Both the position numbers and the translations under genes were made by a program. Below, piece after piece: positions 6,377 through 6,801 of a stretch of DNA of 6,801 nt (its first letter is position 1; each line of letters starts with the position of its first letter). The stretch covers positions 1 through 6,801 of the forward strand of contig VMCP01000068.1 of NCBI GenBank assembly GCA_008081305.1. Direction: 5' to 3'. This DNA is from Bacteroidota bacterium. Lineage in GTDB: Bacteria > Bacteroidota > Bacteroidia > NS11-12g > UBA955. The notes under the pieces are model-generated. The model worked only from the letters and a program-made list of their open reading frames with translations, searched no databases and was not told the origin of the DNA.

Positions 6377-6801
6377 TTATTCTTGTTTATATTTTAGTTC
6401 TATTCCGTAATCTTTTAGCGCTTTGAATATCAGTCGTTGGCGATTCCGTGATATTCGGTGATTGATGCCGCAGGTTCTAGGGCAAGGCAACATAGATACA
6501 ATTTGGACACACTGGGTGTAGGTTAAATTCTGGGGAGTTGTGTTAAAATAGTATCGAGCTGCTTCGTGAATTCCAAAAGCACCTCTTCCCATCTCTACGA
6601 TATTTATGTACACTTCTAAAATTCTTTCTTTACTCCAAATTTGCTCCATCAAAAAGGTAAAATAAACTTCTAGCCCTTTTCGTAACCAGGTTCTACTTTC
6701 CCATAAGAATACATTCTTGGCTGTTTGTTGTGAAATGGTACTCGCACCTCTTTTTCTTTTATGGGACCTATTGTGGTTCCAAGCATTTTCAATGGCCTCC
6801 C
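6377..6801 (-). CDS. mtgA: Monofunctional biosynthetic peptidoglycan glycosyltransferase, C-terminal part (5' end outside window)
   Basis: This GT51-family enzyme polymerises lipid II into glycan strands at the periplasmic face of the inner membrane and has no transpeptidase domain. The frame stays open to the right edge, so the gene starts outside; an internal ATG at 6652 is not the start, because the codons before it (6653-6799) encode conserved GT51 sequence. Visible motifs are RGASTISQQTAKN (about 6699-6740), the ESRTWLRKGLE segment carrying a catalytic-region glutamate, EQIWSKERILEVYINIVEMG, and FGIHEAARYYFN. The first catalytic glutamate motif and the membrane anchor lie beyond the edge. 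The protein stops about 50 residues after the FG...AARYYF motif, leaving no room for a penicillin-binding domain, which separates it from class A PBPs. The gene precedes efp in the same orientation by 79 bp. Confidence 0.93.
   Translation of the reverse strand, partial: EAIENAWNHNRSHKRKRGASTISQQTAKNVFLWESRTWLRKGLEVYFTFLMEQIWSKERILEVYINIVEMGRGAFGIHEAARYYFNTTPQNLTYTQCVQIVSMLPCPRTCGINHRISRNRQRLIFKALKDYGIELKYKQE

Noticed and set aside
6377..6652. A short 91-residue protein starting at the ATG at 6652
   Set aside because: The frame continues upstream to the window edge with conserved GT51 motifs (RGASTISQQTAKN), so this is an internal methionine of mtgA.
1..6801. Mobile element, CRISPR array, toxin-antitoxin or defence system
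   Set aside because: No transposase, integrase, terminal inverted repeats, spaced direct repeats, nuclease or toxin-like gene pair is visible; all coding space is taken by envelope, signalling and metabolic genes.

Overview
The window looks like chromosomal DNA of a Bacteroidota bacterium, most likely a flavobacterium or close relative. The grounds are moderate-to-low G+C, near absence of Shine-Dalgarno sequences, TAnnTTTG-type promoter elements close to start codons, and protein styles typical of the phylum: a histidine kinase with an AHQLGTP phosphorylation box, and a glycosyltransferase fused to a phosphoglycosyltransferase-like membrane region. Assignment below phylum is an inference. I see no insertion sequence, phage, CRISPR array, RNA gene or tRNA. 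The window is almost fully coding.

Left part, + strand (1-3244): three genes overlapping by about a dozen bases each, so almost certainly one transcript. They are the 3' part of a large membrane glycosyltransferase (family 2 domain followed by a degenerate polyprenyl-phosphate sugar transferase-like half), an orphan membrane sensor histidine kinase without a HAMP domain, and a four-helix membrane protein I do not recognise. The first gene enters from beyond the left edge.

Right part, - strand (6801-3254): a monofunctional peptidoglycan glycosyltransferase (MtgA, cut by the right edge); a 79-bp gap with a likely promoter; then a compact run of translation elongation factor P (efp), an agmatinase/arginase-family ureohydrolase (speB-like), a cysteine desulfurase (NifS/IscS type) and a 6-pyruvoyl-tetrahydropterin synthase/QueD-family enzyme. 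efp to speB is separated by one base and speB to the desulfurase overlaps by one base (TAATG), so these are likely translationally coupled. A second promoter-like element sits directly before the pterin gene. The two gene groups converge with only 9 bp between their stop codons.

The genes are mostly housekeeping: cell envelope (MtgA, glycosyltransferase), translation (EF-P), polyamines (agmatinase), sulfur mobilisation and pterin chemistry. I do not see a clear undescribed system. The points most worth checking are the degenerate sugar-transferase half of the glycosyltransferase, the kinase plus unknown membrane protein coupled to it, the animal-like active-site spacing of the pterin enzyme, and the tight efp-speB pairing.
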